From: Desulfocapsa sp.
GTDB lineage: Bacteria; Desulfobacterota; Desulfobulbia; Desulfobulbales; Desulfocapsaceae
Direction: 5' to 3'
Length of the DNA stretch: 7,119 nt
Assembly: GCA_029935135.1 (NCBI GenBank)
Contig: JAOZKX010000101.1
Location: 1-7,119, forward strand
In this document: piece after piece, positions 1 to 6,166 of the stretch
How the letters are laid out: each line of letters begins with the position of its first letter
How positions within the stretch are numbered: position 1 is the stretch's first letter
Position numbers and translations under genes: made by a program
The notes under the pieces: generated by a model
The model's input: only the letters and a program-made list of their open reading frames with translations
Told to the model about the DNA's origin: nothing
Database searches by the model: none

Positions 1-226
1 CTCTGTCTTTTCTTCACTGCTGGATGAAGGCGTGCTCTCTGAGGCCAACTTCTGCTCCACTGCAACAGGTACAGCGACTGATACAAATGACTTTATTCTC
101 TACAACACCACTACCGGTGCTCTTCTCTATGACGCTGATGGAAACGGGACTGGAGTTGCTGTGGAATTTGCCAGCCTCACCTCGAAACCGGAAATCAGTG
201 CCAATAATTTTATGATTATTTCCTGA
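1..226 (+). CDS. C-terminal fragment of a secreted RTX-type protein (T1SS substrate)
   Basis: This is the 3' end of a gene that begins upstream of the window; the frame is open from base 2 and stops at TGA 224-226, leaving about 74 residues. The fragment contains DTNDFILYNTTTGALLYDAD followed by GNGTG, then a hydrophobic/acidic stretch ending in NFMIIS. This 'D-x-hydrophobic-x-YN-x-x-TG-x-L-x-YDADG' block with a short hydrophobic end is known from the C-terminal domain of serralysin-like and other RTX proteins, where the last residues form the uncleaved type I secretion signal. The exporter genes directly downstream support its being their substrate. The effector portion (adhesin, protease, lipase or other) lies outside the window, so the activity cannot be stated. 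One cysteine is visible (near base 50), which is unusual because RTX proteins tend to lack cysteine. Canonical GGxGxDxUx nonapeptide repeats are not present in this fragment. Confidence 0.85.
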   Translation, partial: SVFSSLLDEGVLSEANFCSTATGTATDTNDFILYNTTTGALLYDADGNGTGVAVEFASLTSKPEISANNFMIIS

Positions 227-251
227 CCTGTCAAACGAAACAATTCACACT

Positions 252-291
252 AAAGGAGGTTTTTCCTGATGTCAGGGAAAACCTCCTTTTT
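252..291 (+). terminator. Rho-independent terminator-like hairpin between RTX gene and exporter
   Basis: The 5' arm 252-269 and the 3' arm 272-289 are complementary over 18 positions with a single T-G wobble. The stem runs from AAAGGAGGT to ACCTCCTTT and is capped by a very short loop around 270-271. A run of five T (287-291) overlaps and ends the 3' arm. It lies 25 bp after the RTX stop codon and 32 bp before the exporter ATG, so it would end most toxin transcripts and leave reduced read-through into the secretion genes. The 5' arm also holds a perfect Shine-Dalgarno sequence, so the hairpin may have a second role in translation. Confidence 0.8.
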
Positions 292-334
292 GCAGAAGGT
301 TACAGCAACACCAATTTTTGTATATGGAAAGTAA
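269..334 (+). CDS. Possible 21-codon leader ORF overlapping the exporter start
   Basis: ATG 269-271 lies at the tip of the terminator-like hairpin and is preceded by AAGGAGGT (253-260) with 8 nt spacing, the best ribosome binding site in the window. The frame runs 21 codons (beginning MSGKTSFLQK, ending FVYGK) to TAA 332-334, which overlaps the exporter's ATG at 324. The peptide has no motif I recognise. Because the transporter start has no Shine-Dalgarno of its own, translation of this ORF could deliver ribosomes to it by coupling. The ORF could equally be a chance by-product of the terminator stem, whose GGAGG/CCTCC sequence mimics a ribosome binding site. Conservation has not been tested. 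Confidence 0.22.
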   Translation: MSGKTSFLQKVTATPIFVYGK

Positions 335-2906
335 AGACTACCAGAGTGAAGAAGATTCAAACCAGCAGGAAAGTTTTCTGGCCTGCTGCCAATATATGGC
401 AGACCAAGCTGGCTGGGAGGGCTTTTCTGACCAGACAAAACAATTCTATAAATCAACAGCCACATCTGGAAAAAAAGAAATCCTGGAAAAAGTTATCCAG
501 ACAGCCCGTTCAGAGGGCCTGCGCGCCGCCGTACTGCGTCCGAAACCAGATCAAATTCCGGATTTATTCCCACTCTTGCCACTAATACTTGAGTCGCAAA
601 ACAATGGATACTTTCTCCTCACAAAGGGTGAACGATGTGATTCTGACACATCTCCAAGCCTGACACTTTTACACCCCCGGTCAACCGGAGAATTTGCGGA
701 AACAAAAGTCTCTTTACAGGCATTGCAGGACATATGGACCGGTGCCGCCCTGCGCTTTGAAAAAATCAACACAGCCCTTGTCTGTTTTTCAATTGTTGCC
801 CGTGAACACAAGATAGAACTGACCCGGGAACGACTGCGCCACGAATACGGATTAAACTCAGATGAAATTCCTGCTGACACCCTCATTCGCATGGCTAAAG
901 ACCAGGGATTAAAAGGCAGCCTGCTGCACATGGGCTGGCAGGAACTCCTCCATTTAAAGAAGGCCTATCCGGCCATTGCCAGGCTGCGTAACGGACATCA
1001 TGTGGTAATTGCCGGTGCGATTCCATCGGCTCAGCCACAGCAAGAGTCGATGATCGCCTGTTTTGATCCCCTTGCCGGCAGCAATGGAGACCATCTAAGA
1101 ATGAACCAACAACAGTTTGAAGCTTTGTGGAGCGGGGATATTTATGTTTTCAAACGAGTCTATAAACTTAGCGACCCATCGCAGCCCTTTAGTCTGCGCT
1201 GGTTTATGCCGGAAATTCTGCGGCAGAAAACTACATTTTTTGATGTTGGCCTGGCAGTACTCTTTATCAATGGTATTGCCCTTATCACTCCCATATTTTT
1301 TCAGATTGTCATCGACAAGGTTCTGGTAAACCAGGCCTTTACGACTTTGCATGTCCTGGGATTCGGCATGGTAGTCATGCTCCTGGTCAACGCCTGTCTT
1401 GATTTTCTGCGTGATTATTTATTGCTCCATGCCACCAATAAGATCGATTTACGGGTTACCTCCCGGACATTCAGACATATGCTGAACCTGCCCCTCGATT
1501 TTTTTGAACGGATAACTGCCGGGGTATTGACAAAGCATATGCAACAAACTGAAAATATCCGCGGCTTTCTTACGGGCAGCGTTTTTCTAACCATGCTGGA
1601 AGCTACTTCACTGTTTATATTTCTCCCTTTCCTCTTTTTTTACAGTTTCAAACTCACGGCCATTGTCCTGCTCTTCACACTTTTGATTGCCTCGGTAATT
1701 CTGGTTCTACTTGCCCCTTTTAAACGCCGGCTAAATGCACTGTATGAGGCAGAAGGAAGCAGACAGGCAATGCTGGTGGAAACCATTAACGGCATGCCGA
1801 CGGTAAAAGCCATGGCCATCGAACCACTGCTGCGCGGTCAGTGGGAAGACAGAGTGGCCAGAGCAGTCAGCATGCAGTTTCGAGTTGGCAAAATCTCCAT
1901 CACAGCCAAATCACTTACCCAGCTGCTGGAAAGGCTGATGGTTGTAATCCTGATTTGGGTTGGTGCCAGTCAAGTATTTAGTGGAGCTATAACAGTGGGG
2001 GCCCTGATTGCCTTCCAGATGCTGGCCGGCAGAGTCACTTCACCACTCGTTCGTCTGGTTGGCCTTATTCATCAGTATCAGGAAGCAGCACTGTCTGTTG
2101 AGAAACTTGGTGTGGTCATGAATGCTAAAGAGGAATGGGGGGCAGACAAGCATGGAACCAGACCATCCCTGCAGGGAGATATCGTTTTTGATCGGGTAAG
2201 CTTCCGCTATGCACCGGACCTGCCTAATGCCTTAAAAGAAATATCCCTTGTTATTCCATCTGGTTCCACCCTGGGGATTGTCGGCCCAAGCGGTTCGGGA
2301 AAGACTACGATGACCAGAATGCTGCAAAAGGCCTATTTTCCCACAACGGGCACCATCCGAATAAACAACTGTTATCTCAATGAAATTGACACAGCCCATC
2401 TGCGTCGCCATACCGGGGTTGTCCTGCAGGAGAGTTTTCTCTTCAGAAACAGTGTGGCGGAAAACATACGAGCCGGGCAGTCCGGGGCTTCGCGGCAGCA
2501 GATTATTGAAGCGGCGACACTTGCCGGGGCAGATGAGTTTATCGTCAAACTCCCCCAGGGGTACGACACCATGCTGGAAGAAGGGGCCAGCAATATGTCA
2601 GGTGGCCAGCGGCAGCGCCTGGCCATCGCCAGAGCTCTTCTCAGCCAACCTGAAATTCTAATTCTCGATGAAGCCACCAGTTCCCTTGATCCTGAGAGTG
2701 AGCGCATCGTCCGGGAAAATCTGGCCCAGATAGGAAAGGGCCGCACCGTTATTATTGTTTCCCATCGCCTGTCCATGTTGAAAGACGCAGATTGTACACT
2801 GGTCCTGCAGGATGGCTCCCTGGTGGGATATGGCCCTCATAAGCATTTGCTGCAAGATTGCCCATTGTATAAAAAGCTGTGGCAACAACAGATGGAGATT
2901 AACTGA
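324..2906 (+). CDS. HlyB-family type I secretion ABC transporter with tandem C39-like domains
   Basis: Inner-membrane ATPase/permease that would export the RTX protein in one step with the fusion protein encoded next. Numbering is from ATG 324 (860 aa). Residues ~14-145 and ~148-281 look like two C39-peptidase-like domains. Residues ~300-585 are the six-helix transmembrane domain (hydrophobic segments near 306-330, 344-362, 422-441, 444-464, 535-554 and 556-580), with HlyB-like stretches such as ALITPIFFQIVIDKVLV. The ATPase domain has A-loop Tyr629, Walker A GPSGSGKTT 654-662, Q-loop Gln702, signature MSGGQRQR from 758 (Met replaces the usual Leu), Walker B LILDEATSSLD 779-789 and H-loop His814. 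HlyB is about 707 aa, so the ~150 extra residues fit one added domain. Catalytic Cys is absent from both C39-like domains, so it should not cleave leader peptides. A TTG at 318 is an alternative start; neither start has a clear Shine-Dalgarno. The stop codon overlaps the next gene's ribosome binding site. Confidence 0.95.
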   Translation: MESKDYQSEEDSNQQESFLACCQYMADQAGWEGFSDQTKQFYKSTATSGKKEILEKVIQTARSEGLRAAVLRPKPDQIPDLFPLLPLILESQNNGYFLLTKGERCDSDTSPSLTLLHPRSTGEFAETKVSLQALQDIWTGAALRFEKINTALVCFSIVAREHKIELTRERLRHEYGLNSDEIPADTLIRMAKDQGLKGSLLHMGWQELLHLKKAYPAIARLRNGHHVVIAGAIPSAQPQQESMIACFDPLAGSNGDHLRMNQQQFEALWSGDIYVFKRVYKLSDPSQPFSLRWFMPEILRQKTTFFDVGLAVLFINGIALITPIFFQIVIDKVLVNQAFTTLHVLGFGMVVMLLVNACLDFLRDYLLLHATNKIDLRVTSRTFRHMLNLPLDFFERITAGVLTKHMQQTENIRGFLTGSVFLTMLEATSLFIFLPFLFFYSFKLTAIVLLFTLLIASVILVLLAPFKRRLNALYEAEGSRQAMLVETINGMPTVKAMAIEPLLRGQWEDRVARAVSMQFRVGKISITAKSLTQLLERLMVVILIWVGASQVFSGAITVGALIAFQMLAGRVTSPLVRLVGLIHQYQEAALSVEKLGVVMNAKEEWGADKHGTRPSLQGDIVFDRVSFRYAPDLPNALKEISLVIPSGSTLGIVGPSGSGKTTMTRMLQKAYFPTTGTIRINNCYLNEIDTAHLRRHTGVVLQESFLFRNSVAENIRAGQSGASRQQIIEAATLAGADEFIVKLPQGYDTMLEEGASNMSGGQRQRLAIARALLSQPEILILDEATSSLDPESERIVRENLAQIGKGRTVIIVSHRLSMLKDADCTLVLQDGSLVGYGPHKHLLQDCPLYKKLWQQQMEIN

Positions 2907-2910
2907 GGTG
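2905..2910 (+). promoter_or_regulatory. Ribosome binding site fixing the HlyD-like start
   Basis: GAGGTG begins inside the transporter's TGA stop codon (2904-2906). It is 8 nt from GTG 2919 but only 2 nt from the upstream in-frame TTG 2913, which is too close to be used. It therefore supports GTG 2919 as the start and indicates tight translational linkage of the two secretion genes. Confidence 0.65.
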
Positions 2911-2918
2911 ACTTGTCT

Positions 2919-4289
2919 GTGGCAACTGTAAGAAAAAAACAGAAGAAAAAGAACAGGGAGATTCTTGAGTACCAACCTGATGCCGTGGAGATCGAGGAAC
3001 GGCCTGTATCCGGGAAGGTACGCTGGGTACTCTATCTCATTCTTGGCAGCCTTGTAGCTAGCGTCATAGGAGCCATTATTTTCAAGATAGATCGTATTGT
3101 GGTTGCAGAAGGAAAACTCATCACCACCTCACCAACCATTGTGATCCAATCCATAAATACCGCTGTGGTTCGCTCCATTGAAGTCCAAGTGGGCGACATG
3201 ATCGAAAAGGGACAACTCCTGGCAACCCTCGATGCAACCTTTACCAGTGCCGACTTAAGCCAGCTCAGCAAACAACATTTGATCCTGGGAGCGCAGATCC
3301 GGCGTATAGATGCAGAGCTGCAAAGCAAATCATTTTCCGCATTACCGGAGGAAGGTGATGACGGCAGGCTGCAGGAACATCTCTTTCGCCAGAGACAGGT
3401 AATTCTTGAACGCACCCGACAAATGAGCAGGGACAGGACTGCCGCATTGGAATCAAAACGTGCTCTTAATAAGGTACGATGCCGGGGCAAGGAAAATCAG
3501 CTGAAGCTGCTGCGTGATGTGGAAGGAACCACCGCGAGATTACCACAGAACGGCAGTGAATATCGCCTGAGATTACTGGAGGCCCAGAAGGCACGCTATT
3601 TGACCGCAGATGAGATTGAGAATCTCAAGGCGGAAGACCAGGTAACCCTCAACGAACTCAAACAGGTCGAATCCGAGTGGCAGCGTTTTCTTGAAGAACG
3701 AACCGGTGACTTGATGGAGCAAGAGGTACATATACGCAATGACCTGGAAAAGATCACAGAAGAGATAAACAAGGCTCGCAGGCTGCATGAGCTGGTATCA
3801 CTGCGTGCACCGCAAAAGGGCATTGTTCTTAACATGGCAGAACGTTCTGTGGGCTCAATCATTCAGCAGGCAGAACCTTTTATCACCATGGTTCCGCTGA
3901 ACAGCAGCATCGAGGTTGAGGTCAATATCCAATCCAAAGATATTGCCCGAATTCGCCTGGCCGACCAGGTACGCATTAAACTTGACGCATTTCCCTTTCA
4001 ACGACACGACACCCTCCCGGGGGAGGTGCGGGTGATCAGTGAAGATTCGTTTCAGCAGGGAAATGCACAGCTCGAAGCAAATATGTTCACTGAACAGAAA
4101 AACGCTGCTACCTTTTATCGAACCCGGATACGCCTGGTGTCAAATACACTGCGCAATGTGCCAGAAGGTTTCCGGCTGATGCCTGGAATGAAAGTACGGG
4201 CCGAAATAAAAGTCGGGAAACGACGGGTCATATCCTACTTCCTCTACCCCATTATCCGGGCACTGGATGAGAGTCTGCGTGAACCATAA
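2919..4289 (+). CDS. HlyD-family T1SS membrane fusion (periplasmic adaptor) protein
   Basis: This adaptor would bridge the ABC transporter to an outer-membrane TolC-type channel. Numbering is from GTG 2919 (456 aa). A basic cytosolic N-terminus (VRKKQKKKNRE) precedes one membrane helix at about 36-56. Residues ~60-107 form the first half of a biotinyl-lipoyl-like domain (VAEGKLITTSP...VQVGDMIEKGQLLATLD). A long Gln/Glu/Arg-rich helical region, ~108-292, fits the periplasmic coiled-coil hairpin. The second lipoyl half follows (SLRAPQKGIVLNMA, ~294-307), then a beta-barrel region. The end carries the HlyD signature GMKVRAEIKVGKRRVISYFL followed by P-x-x-RALDESLREP, close to the usual HlyD terminus. 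Length is near the family norm (E. coli HlyD is 478 aa). The gene starts 12 nt after the transporter gene and overlaps the lipoprotein ORF by 23 bp if that ORF starts at 4267, which indicates one operon. Confidence 0.95.
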   Translation: MATVRKKQKKKNREILEYQPDAVEIEERPVSGKVRWVLYLILGSLVASVIGAIIFKIDRIVVAEGKLITTSPTIVIQSINTAVVRSIEVQVGDMIEKGQLLATLDATFTSADLSQLSKQHLILGAQIRRIDAELQSKSFSALPEEGDDGRLQEHLFRQRQVILERTRQMSRDRTAALESKRALNKVRCRGKENQLKLLRDVEGTTARLPQNGSEYRLRLLEAQKARYLTADEIENLKAEDQVTLNELKQVESEWQRFLEERTGDLMEQEVHIRNDLEKITEEINKARRLHELVSLRAPQKGIVLNMAERSVGSIIQQAEPFITMVPLNSSIEVEVNIQSKDIARIRLADQVRIKLDAFPFQRHDTLPGEVRVISEDSFQQGNAQLEANMFTEQKNAATFYRTRIRLVSNTLRNVPEGFRLMPGMKVRAEIKVGKRRVISYFLYPIIRALDESLREP

Positions 4290-5397
4290 ACAAAACACAC
4301 CATTTCTTAGAATGATAGCATATTTTCGATTAGCAAATAATGGCAGAAGACAGGGTTTCTCCAAAACACTCTGCCTTCTCCTTCTCTTGTCAGGATGCCT
4401 GCTCTTCCTGTGTGGATGCGGGGCGTTGACCGGCATTCCCGGACATGGTGGTGGGAAGCGCTTCGCTGTTGAGCAGGAACTGGTGGCGGCGGCAACACGA
4501 GCGACCATAAAAAAGATCGATCTGACTACGATACAAGGTAGAAAGGTGAATCTTTTTGTCAGTGCCATTGGAGACACCGGGGCCGGCAATCTGTTTGGGG
4601 GACGATTTTCCCTTGTTTCGCAAATACGGGGCGATTATATCCAGGCACCGCCAGTCGTTGAAAAATCAATATACCCTCGCTATCTTTCCACAACATCCAA
4701 CGCTTCCTCTGCCAACAGTCTTTCAGAAAACATGAGCCAATCGACACAAAGCTCCCCTGTCTCCACGAGTTTTAACAATTCAAGATCTTCCGCTACTTCT
4801 ACTAATGATACCTCCGCCGTCAGTTCCACCAGCACCCTGCTACCATCTCCGGAACAAAAACAAACACAACAAAAAGGATCTGGTGGTGAGATACAACTGG
4901 GTGTGGAATACAAGGGGCTGGGGGCGTATAGAAATTCAGAAGAGATAACATCCGATGATCTGCAATATCTCACAGGTTTACTGCAGACATACCTCTTCCT
5001 ACGGGGAGTCTTTGTGGTTCCGCCTTCTGAAGCAGAGATAGATGTCTATATTACCGTGGATGTCTTTGGCACAGTCCGCACCAGAGTAGAGTGGTTCCTG
5101 GCCAATAACGAAATACTGCGCGCCAAAACGGCCATGGAAGTACTCGCCGTTGATCATCTGAGCGGCAAGCTGGTCATGCCTCCCCAATCCGCCTCAGTGG
5201 AAGCGGAATACAATGAGCAGTATATTCTCTGGGCAGGCCCGGTCAAGATCACAAAATATCTACATGAATCTGAACCTTTGCTCTGTGATTTTACCGATCT
5301 AAGCATGGAGGAAGATGAAACAGAATATCCGGAACAGGATGGCCCCATCCCCTACCCATTTCAGCACCAGATTGAAAAATGGATGGAAGAAGAGTGA
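4267..5397 (+). CDS. Uncharacterised lipoprotein linked to the T1SS genes
   Basis: I do not recognise a named family. Numbering is from ATG 4267 (376 aa). A hydrophobic segment at 35-48 is followed by two lipobox-like sequences, LSGC (41-44) and LCGC (48-51). Cys51 is the better lipidation site because it follows the complete hydrophobic core; the next residue is Gly, so there is no Asp+2 inner-membrane retention signal and outer-membrane placement is likely. Residues ~65-135 form a first conserved-looking part (RFAVEQELVAAATRATIKKI, then GDTGAGNLFGGRFSL). Residues ~141-190 are a Ser/Thr/Asn-rich linker. Residues ~207-345 form a second alpha/beta-looking part, and the tail is acidic and proline-containing. 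The start overlaps the HlyD-like gene by 23 bp; ATG 4312 would give a more usual signal-peptide length, and neither start has a good Shine-Dalgarno. Two in-frame TGA codons end the gene. The context suggests a role in secretion or surface display of the RTX protein, which is inference only. Confidence 0.8.
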   Translation: MRVCVNHKQNTPFLRMIAYFRLANNGRRQGFSKTLCLLLLLSGCLLFLCGCGALTGIPGHGGGKRFAVEQELVAAATRATIKKIDLTTIQGRKVNLFVSAIGDTGAGNLFGGRFSLVSQIRGDYIQAPPVVEKSIYPRYLSTTSNASSANSLSENMSQSTQSSPVSTSFNNSRSSATSTNDTSAVSSTSTLLPSPEQKQTQQKGSGGEIQLGVEYKGLGAYRNSEEITSDDLQYLTGLLQTYLFLRGVFVVPPSEAEIDVYITVDVFGTVRTRVEWFLANNEILRAKTAMEVLAVDHLSGKLVMPPQSASVEAEYNEQYILWAGPVKITKYLHESEPLLCDFTDLSMEEDETEYPEQDGPIPYPFQHQIEKWMEEE

Positions 5398-5425
5398 TGA
5401 AAACTTCAGAAATATTTACAGTATG

Positions 5426-5454
5426 TTGGCAAACTGCCAATGATATATTATATT
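5426..5454 (+). promoter_or_regulatory. Putative sigma70-type promoter of queC, overlapping a palindrome
   Basis: TTGGCA (5426-5431, one mismatch from TTGACA) and TATATT (5449-5454, one mismatch from TATAAT) are separated by exactly 17 bp. The -35 box is also the left arm of a perfect 6-bp inverted repeat, TTGGCA-AAC-TGCCAA (5426-5440), which could serve as an operator or a weak hairpin; it has no following T-run, so it is a poor intrinsic terminator. Transcription would start at about 5461-5463, at or next to the queC ATG. Confidence 0.45.
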
Positions 5455-5462
5455 AGACACCT

Positions 5463-6161
5463 ATGAAACCTCACAACAAAGCAACAAAAGCAGTCATCCT
5501 CTTCAGCGGTGGACTGGATTCAACCACCATCCTTGCCCTTGCCAAGGAGCAGGGATTCTCCTGTTACTGCCTTAGCTTTCAATATGGTCAAAAGCAAACG
5601 GTGGAACTGGACAAGGCCTCACAGGCAGCAAAAAAAGCACATGTTGCCAAACATCTGATTTTAAACCTGGACCTGGATAAAATTGGAGGTTCAGCTCTCA
5701 CTGACACCATTGAGGTACCCAAGGATAGAAAACTGGAAACTATGGAAAATGAGATTCCCGTTACTTATGTACCGGCCAGAAATACAATCTTCCTCTCCCA
5801 CGCTATTGCCTGGGCAGAAGTCCTTGGAGCTTCTGATATTTTTATTGGCGTCAACGCAGTGGATTACTCAGGATACCCTGATTGTCGACCGGAATTTCTG
5901 GAGGCCTTTACAGTGATGGCGAACCTTGGTACCAAGGCCGGAGTGGAAGGAAAAAACAAATTTACCATCCATGCTCCGCTCCTTCGCTTAAGTAAATCTG
6001 AAATTATCAGTAAAGGAATGAGGTTAGGAGTAGATTACGCCAAGACACACAGCTGTTATGATCCGGTAGGAGAGAAGGCCTGTGGAAGATGCGATGCCTG
6101 TTTATTGCGGTTGAAGGGATTTTCCGAAGCCGGGCTCACAGACCCGGCAGCCTACATATAA
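5463..6161 (+). CDS. queC: 7-cyano-7-deazaguanine (preQ0) synthase QueC
   Basis: Cytosolic ATP-dependent enzyme that converts 7-carboxy-7-deazaguanine and ammonia to preQ0, the precursor of queuosine in tRNA. The 232-aa length is normal for the family. The PP-loop motif SGGLDST is at 15-21 near the N-terminus. VPARN lies at 103-107 and [15 protein letters not shown] at 131-145, both family hallmarks. The zinc site near the C-terminus is Cys198, Cys207, Cys210 and Cys213 ([16 protein letters not shown]), complete. The start at 5463 is the only reasonable one: no ATG, GTG or TTG occurs in frame between it and the first core strand (KAVILF). No Shine-Dalgarno precedes it. No other queuosine gene (queD, queE, queF) and no preQ1 riboswitch is visible nearby. 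It is separated from the lipoprotein gene by 65 bp and probably has its own promoter, and it faces pyrC tail to tail. Confidence 0.97.
   Translation: MKPHNKATKAVILFSGGLDSTTILALAKEQGFSCYCLSFQYGQKQTVELDKASQAAKKAHVAKHLILNLDLDKIGGSALTDTIEVPKDRKLETMENEIPVTYVPARNTIFLSHAIAWAEVLGASDIFIGVNAVDYSGYPDCRPEFLEAFTVMANLGTKAGVEGKNKFTIHAPLLRLSKSEIISKGMRLGVDYAKTHSCYDPVGEKACGRCDACLLRLKGFSEAGLTDPAAYI
6129..6148. terminator. GC-rich hairpin at the end of queC, weak terminator candidate
   Basis: GCCGGG (6129-6134) and CCCGGC (6143-6148) form a perfect 6-bp stem with an 8-nt loop inside the last queC codons. The nearest T-run on the + strand (6164-6168) is about 15 nt downstream, not adjacent, and the - strand shows no T-run after the stem. 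It could stall polymerase between the converging genes from either side but is not a canonical intrinsic terminator. Confidence 0.2.
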
Positions 6162-6166
6162 TCTTT

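Noticed and set aside
252..260. AAAGGAGGT as the ribosome binding site of the ABC transporter itself
   Set aside because: It is more than 60 nt from ATG 324, far too distant for direct initiation. It can only act through the short ORF at 269.
551..931. 126-aa - strand open frame
   Set aside because: It is opposite the two C39-like domains of the exporter, which are coherent in the + frame. I see no start signal or protein motif.
366..1169. An active C39 peptidase cleaving double-glycine leaders, as in bacteriocin exporters
   Set aside because: The nucleophile position is Ser in the first copy and Thr in the second, and the substrate fragment next door is RTX-type with an uncleaved C-terminal signal.
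2372..2776. 134-aa open frame on the - strand
   Set aside because: It lies entirely opposite the ATPase domain of the exporter, whose motifs are intact in the + frame. The Arg/Ser-rich translation is typical of an antisense shadow.
2913..2918. TTG 2913 as the start of the HlyD-like protein
   Set aside because: It is only 2 nt from the GAGGTG ribosome binding site; GTG 2919 has proper spacing.
4140..4589. 149-aa - strand open frame across the HlyD/lipoprotein junction
   Set aside because: It covers the conserved HlyD C-terminus and the lipoprotein signal sequence on the other strand. It has no recognisable motif and its composition is low-quality.
5398..5462. preQ1 riboswitch upstream of queC
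   Set aside because: The 65-bp gap shows only a 6-bp palindrome and promoter-like boxes, with no pseudoknot-type aptamer, and the predicted transcript would have almost no leader.
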